NCBI GenBank assembly: GCA_947169395.1 | Contig: CAMVPJ010000048.1 | Span: 1 to 7,996 of the forward strand | Direction of reading: 5' to 3' | Length of the DNA: 7,996 bases | From: an uncultured Caryophanales bacterium | GTDB lineage: Bacteria > Bacillota_I > Bacilli_A > RF39 > UBA660 | Part shown: piece after piece, positions 6,070 through 7,996 of the stretch | How the letters are laid out: each line of letters starts with the position of its first letter | Position numbering within the stretch: the first letter of the stretch is position 1 | Program-made: the position numbers and the translations under genes | The notes under the pieces: model-generated | What the model was told of the DNA's origin: nothing | Seen by the model: the letters and a program-made list of their open reading frames with translations, nothing else | The model's database searches: none

Positions 6070-6277
6070 CTATATAATCCATAGATATATTATATCTTTT
6101 ACATATGCTATAAATTGTTATTGTATTAATTAAATATTTACCAGTTTCATAAGTACTATAAGTAGCTTGTGATATATTGCATTCTTTACACAATTCTTCT
6201 TGTGATAAATTAAGTTTATTTCTTAATTCTTTTAACTTTAGACCAATATTTTTTTTAATTGGTATAAATATTCTCAT
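6041..6277 (-). CDS. XRE/Cro-type HTH protein, second of the retron-linked pair
   Basis: 78 residues, little more than one HTH domain: LKELRNKLNLSQEELCKECN (first helices), ISQATYSTYETGKY (turn and recognition helix), then INTITIYSICKRYNISMDYIVGR, the usual XRE ending. It is a DNA-binding protein by family. The start overlaps the end of the preceding HTH gene by 23 bases and has only a weak AAGAAG-like ribosome binding site, so translation is probably coupled. The stop codon lies inside the -10 of the retron RNA promoter. Such small HTH proteins are known accessory genes of some retrons (type VI as I recall the classification), so it may be the retron's partner; alternatively it may just regulate the cassette. 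The two HTH proteins share the fold but are clearly diverged. Confidence 0.85.
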   Translation of the reverse strand: MRIFIPIKKNIGLKLKELRNKLNLSQEELCKECNISQATYSTYETGKYLINTITIYSICKRYNISMDYIVGRKKESVL

Positions 6278-6485
6278 ACTTCTTATTTTGTCTTGTTAGA
6301 CCACATATATAATCAAGAGAATAACCATATAAATTACATAGTTTAATTAATTTATTAAAAGGCATAGTATCATGAGTATTCTCCCAACCTGAGACTGTAT
6401 TTTTAGTTACCCCAAATATAAGACCAAACTCTGTTTGAGTCATTTCTAATTCTTCTCTTATACGTTTAATATTATTATCTATCAT
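6255..6485 (-). CDS. XRE/Cro-type HTH protein, first of the retron-linked pair
   Basis: 76 residues from ATG 6485: NNIKRIREELEMTQTEFG (helices 1-2), VTKNTVSGWENTHDTMP (recognition helix), KLIKLCNLYGYSLDYICGL, then a polar tail. The frame is open back to a GTG at 6494, but AGGTGAT covers that GTG and is correctly spaced for the ATG at 6485, so the shorter start is preferred. It is the first gene of a minus-strand set continuing with the second HTH gene, the retron RNA and the RT. A TATAAT lies upstream at 6516-6521, flanked by a 7-bp inverted repeat that could be the binding site of one of these proteins (autoregulation, inferred). It could be repressor, antitoxin-like partner or effector of the retron; sequence alone does not decide. 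Confidence 0.85.
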   Translation of the reverse strand: MIDNNIKRIREELEMTQTEFGLIFGVTKNTVSGWENTHDTMPFNKLIKLCNLYGYSLDYICGLTRQNKKYENIYTN

Positions 6486-6497
6486 AGGCATCACCTA

Positions 6498-6532
6498 TAT
6501 TGATTTTTACATTTTATTATAAATTATCAATA
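6498..6532 (-). promoter_or_regulatory. Promoter -10 with flanking inverted repeat (candidate operator) for the HTH-retron unit
   Basis: On the minus strand TATAAT (6521-6516) lies about 31 bases upstream of the first HTH start, with no good -35. TATTGAT and its complement ATCAATA (arms 6498-6504 and 6526-6532) flank it symmetrically with a 21-bp gap. Placement around the -10 suits a repressor site for an XRE protein; in AT-rich DNA a 7-bp repeat could be chance. Confidence 0.4.
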
Positions 6533-6553
6533 AAAGTGTGGGTCTATTAGTAA

Positions 6554-6919
6554 AAATGTGACAATATAGCTAGTAAGGACGAATTATCCGAAACTGATAT
6601 ATGGTTAGAAATTATTGGAACAAAGAGTAAATCAGTTATTGATAAAATAACTAAGGATAATACAGTCTTAAAGGAGATTGGTGATATTGTGAAAAAATTT
6701 AGTGAAGATGATGATTTAATATTTGAGTACAACAGAGAGAAACTTATGATGGATGATATGAAAGAAGTTTTAACCAAAGAAGTAACAGAGCGAGTAACAA
6801 AGGAAGTAACTGAAAAGAATACTTTAGATATGGCTCGAAGGATGAAACAAGAAGGAGCTAGTTTAGATTTTATATCTAAGGTAACTGGTTTGTCTTTTGG
6901 GGATATTGAAAATATATAA
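6554..6919 (+). pseudogene. 5'-truncated Rpn-family (PD-(D/E)XK nuclease/transposase-like) remnant
   Basis: The frame is open from 6554, right after in-frame TAG and TAA codons, to TAA at 6917-6919 (121 codons). The translated tail has the usual C-terminal build of Rpn/PDDEXK proteins: SEDDDLIFEYNREKLMMDD, a long charged helix with repeated KEVTE units, then the short module MARRMKQEGASLDFISKVTGL ending in FGDIENI. The N-terminal nuclease domain with its catalytic D-ExK residues is absent, and there is no ATG or ribosome binding site at the head; the first possible start (GTG at 6689, residue 46 of the remnant) would give only 76 residues. Full-length relatives are around 250-320 residues. 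The remnant probably lost its 5' half when DNA next to the retron was rearranged. No intact copy or insertion-sequence ends are visible. Confidence 0.7.
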
Positions 6920-6933
6920 CAAGTAATTAATAT

Positions 6934-7317
6934 TTATACAATTGGATTTTGAATGTTGGCTATAGCTTCAGGTTTAGAATTATATACAACATACATAGAA
7001 ATAATTGAAGCTAATATTGTTAGAATAGATGCATCTATTTGTAGAGTGCATTTTTTCTTTTGTTTATGTGTATTGCTAGATTTATAATCTTTGTAATTCA
7101 CATATAAGAATACTAATGCGATACACAGTATTAATATTCTATTAAATAGTGATAAATTATAACTATTAGAGTCACTGAGTAAAGTTTTTCTATTTTTCTT
7201 AATTAATCTTTGATTATATGTAAGTATAAGTGATATTATAATGCTTGTAAGAGAAAAGAATAAAGTATAAAACTGAATATCAATTGCTTTTAGATTTCCT
7301 TTATTAATTGTAATCAC
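6934..7317 (-). CDS. Small three-segment membrane protein of unknown function
   Basis: 127 residues from GTG 7317. Three hydrophobic segments (about 15-33, 60-76 and 95-111) are separated by basic loops (NQRLIKKNRKTLL; SSNTHKQKKKCTLQ), and the protein ends SKPEAIANIQNPIV. I recognise no named family, though similar short proteins ending in NP-I-I/V seem to occur in Clostridia (impression only). The start is uncertain: there is no in-frame ATG at the head. GTG 7317 lacks an upstream Shine-Dalgarno, while AAGGTGAT (7319-7312), which itself contains that GTG, is ideally spaced for an ATT at 7308. The protein would then be three residues shorter. The gene is divergent from the Nudix gene, with overlapping promoters, and convergent with the Rpn remnant. 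Confidence 0.6.
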   Translation of the reverse strand: MITINKGNLKAIDIQFYTLFFSLTSIIISLILTYNQRLIKKNRKTLLSDSNSYNLSLFNRILILCIALVFLYVNYKDYKSSNTHKQKKKCTLQIDASILTILASIISMYVVYNSKPEAIANIQNPIV

Positions 7318-7331
7318 CTTATTCTTTATTA

Positions 7332-7360
7332 ATTATATTAATGTAGATTATTGTTGTTGA
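7332..7360 (-). promoter_or_regulatory. Promoter for the small membrane protein
   Basis: On the minus strand TCAACA (7360-7355), 17 nt, then TATAAT (7337-7332). The -10 is perfect and the -35 matches four of six. Its -35 overlaps the -35 of the divergent Nudix promoter, so the two may compete for RNA polymerase. Confidence 0.4.
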
Positions 7361-7385
7361 CACATATAGACTATCGGTGTATGAT
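7357..7385 (+). promoter_or_regulatory. Promoter for the Nudix hydrolase gene
   Basis: TTGACA (7357-7362), exactly 17 nt, then TATGAT (7380-7385). The expected start near 7392 gives a ~30-nt leader that includes GAGAGGTGAT before the ATG at 7422. Confidence 0.7.
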
Positions 7386-7421
7386 TATTGCAGATAGAAA
7401 TTATTGAGAGGTGATAATTAT

Positions 7422-7937
7422 ATGGTTAATAACGGTGTTAATGGTGAATATACCGATCTTTATGATGAGTTTAAAGTGAAGACTGGTAAAAAATTATTTA
7501 GAAAAAAAGGTACTAAGTTAGAAGTACCTAAAGGATACTATAATATAGTTGTACTTGCTTTTATTAAAAATAGTGAAGGTAAATATTTAATACAAAAAAC
7601 ATCAAGTAGAAAAAAAGGAGTTTATGCGACTACAGGAGGGCATGTTAAATCAGGTGAAGATTCAACTGGGGCAATTATTAATGAGATAAAAGAAGAACTG
7701 GGGATAGATATCAAAAAGAGTGAATGTGAATTATTTAAAACATATAAATATGATACTGCATTTACAGATGTATATTATATAGAAAAAGATATCGATATTT
7801 CTAAAGTTAAATATGAAAAAGATGAAGTTGAATATGTTGAGTATATGAGTGTTGATGAAATAGAAAAATTGATTAGTGATAATAAATTTAGAAAGACTAA
7901 TATTGATGCTTTTAGAGATATCATAAATAATAAATAA
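7422..7937 (+). CDS. Nudix hydrolase
   Basis: 171 residues. The Nudix box spans residues 73-95 and fits G-x5-E-x7-REUxEExGU: G73, E79, then NEIKEELGI (87-95), which supplies the metal-binding glutamates E91/E92 but has Asn at position 87 where Arg is normal. The N-terminal part (YTDLYDEFKVKTGK, then NIVVLAFIKNSEGKYLIQKTS) resembles the Nudix subgroup with a D-x-Y-D-E-x4-K-T-G opening that is also seen near IPP-isomerase-like proteins. Nudix enzymes cleave a nucleoside diphosphate linked to another moiety; the substrate cannot be read here. The frame opens at TTG 7404, but GAGAGGTGAT lies within that extension and points to ATG 7422. It has its own promoter. No convincing terminator is seen in the 59 bases after the stop, which contain no further supported gene. 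Confidence 0.9.
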   Translation: MVNNGVNGEYTDLYDEFKVKTGKKLFRKKGTKLEVPKGYYNIVVLAFIKNSEGKYLIQKTSSRKKGVYATTGGHVKSGEDSTGAIINEIKEELGIDIKKSECELFKTYKYDTAFTDVYYIEKDIDISKVKYEKDEVEYVEYMSVDEIEKLISDNKFRKTNIDAFRDIINNK

Positions 7938-7996
7938 AAACTTTCAGCAAAAAAGAGTAAATTAATTTAAAATGAAAAAATATATGATTATTTAGC

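Noticed and set aside
6547..6777. Minus-strand 76-codon frame over the Rpn remnant
   Set aside because: The plus-strand frame carries the recognisable Rpn-type tail; the antisense product is Ser/Ile-rich with no motif or ribosome binding site.
7938..7996. Start of another gene at the ATG near 7972
   Set aside because: That frame stops after seven codons, and no other frame has a supported start in the remaining bases.
1..7996. CRISPR array, tRNA or rRNA genes
   Set aside because: No regularly spaced direct repeats, cloverleaf-type sequences or long rRNA segments were seen; the 16-nt 16S-like match is far too short to be an rRNA gene.

Overview
The window looks like chromosomal DNA from a low-GC, host-associated member of the Bacillota, such as the uncultured gut Bacilli/Mollicutes-like or Clostridia-like lineages. 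This is inferred from very AT-rich genes, strong AGGAGG/AGGTGAT ribosome binding sites, sigma-A-type promoters with TATAAT, short hairpin-plus-T terminators, and the families present (SpoVB-like flippase, DUF4234, DUF2752, DUF368, zinc-ribbon membrane protein). Tryptophan is read from TGG, and every genuine gene ends in TAA or TAG, never TGA; the sample is small and AT bias alone may explain this.

Layout. (1) 1-693 is the 3' part of a surface-type protein. Its C-terminus contains an abruptly GC-richer, Asn-rich segment (511-626) that looks like the variable region of a diversity-generating retroelement (DGR) target; no DGR reverse transcriptase or template repeat is in the window. (2) 709-4897 is an envelope/membrane block: a SpoVB/MATE-like lipid flippase on the minus strand; then on the plus strand an overlapping DUF4234-DUF2752 pair, a promoter-hairpins-terminator unit that may be a small RNA or a T-box-like leader, a DUF368 (undecaprenyl-phosphate translocase type) gene, and a zinc-ribbon multi-pass membrane protein. 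A perfect 10-bp bidirectional terminator closes this block. (3) 4919-6494, all on the minus strand, is a compact retron: two tandem overlapping XRE/Cro-type HTH genes, a promoter whose -10 contains the second HTH gene's stop codon, a ~146-nt msr-msd RNA whose a1/a2 inverted repeats I can locate, and a retron-type reverse transcriptase. (4) 6554-6919 is a 5'-truncated Rpn/PD-(D/E)XK-type gene beside the retron, marking a likely recombination edge. (5) 6934-7937 holds a small membrane protein and a Nudix hydrolase, divergently transcribed from overlapping promoters.

How the pieces fit. The flippase and the DUF368 protein both plausibly serve the undecaprenyl carrier cycle. The retron is a self-contained candidate anti-phage module in which the HTH proteins are either the accessory/effector partners or the regulators. 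The DGR-like segment at the left end is a second, independent reverse-transcription signature, since the retron RT lacks DGR hallmarks. Gaps: 7938-7996 contains no gene I can support, and no intergenic stretch exceeds about 210 bases.
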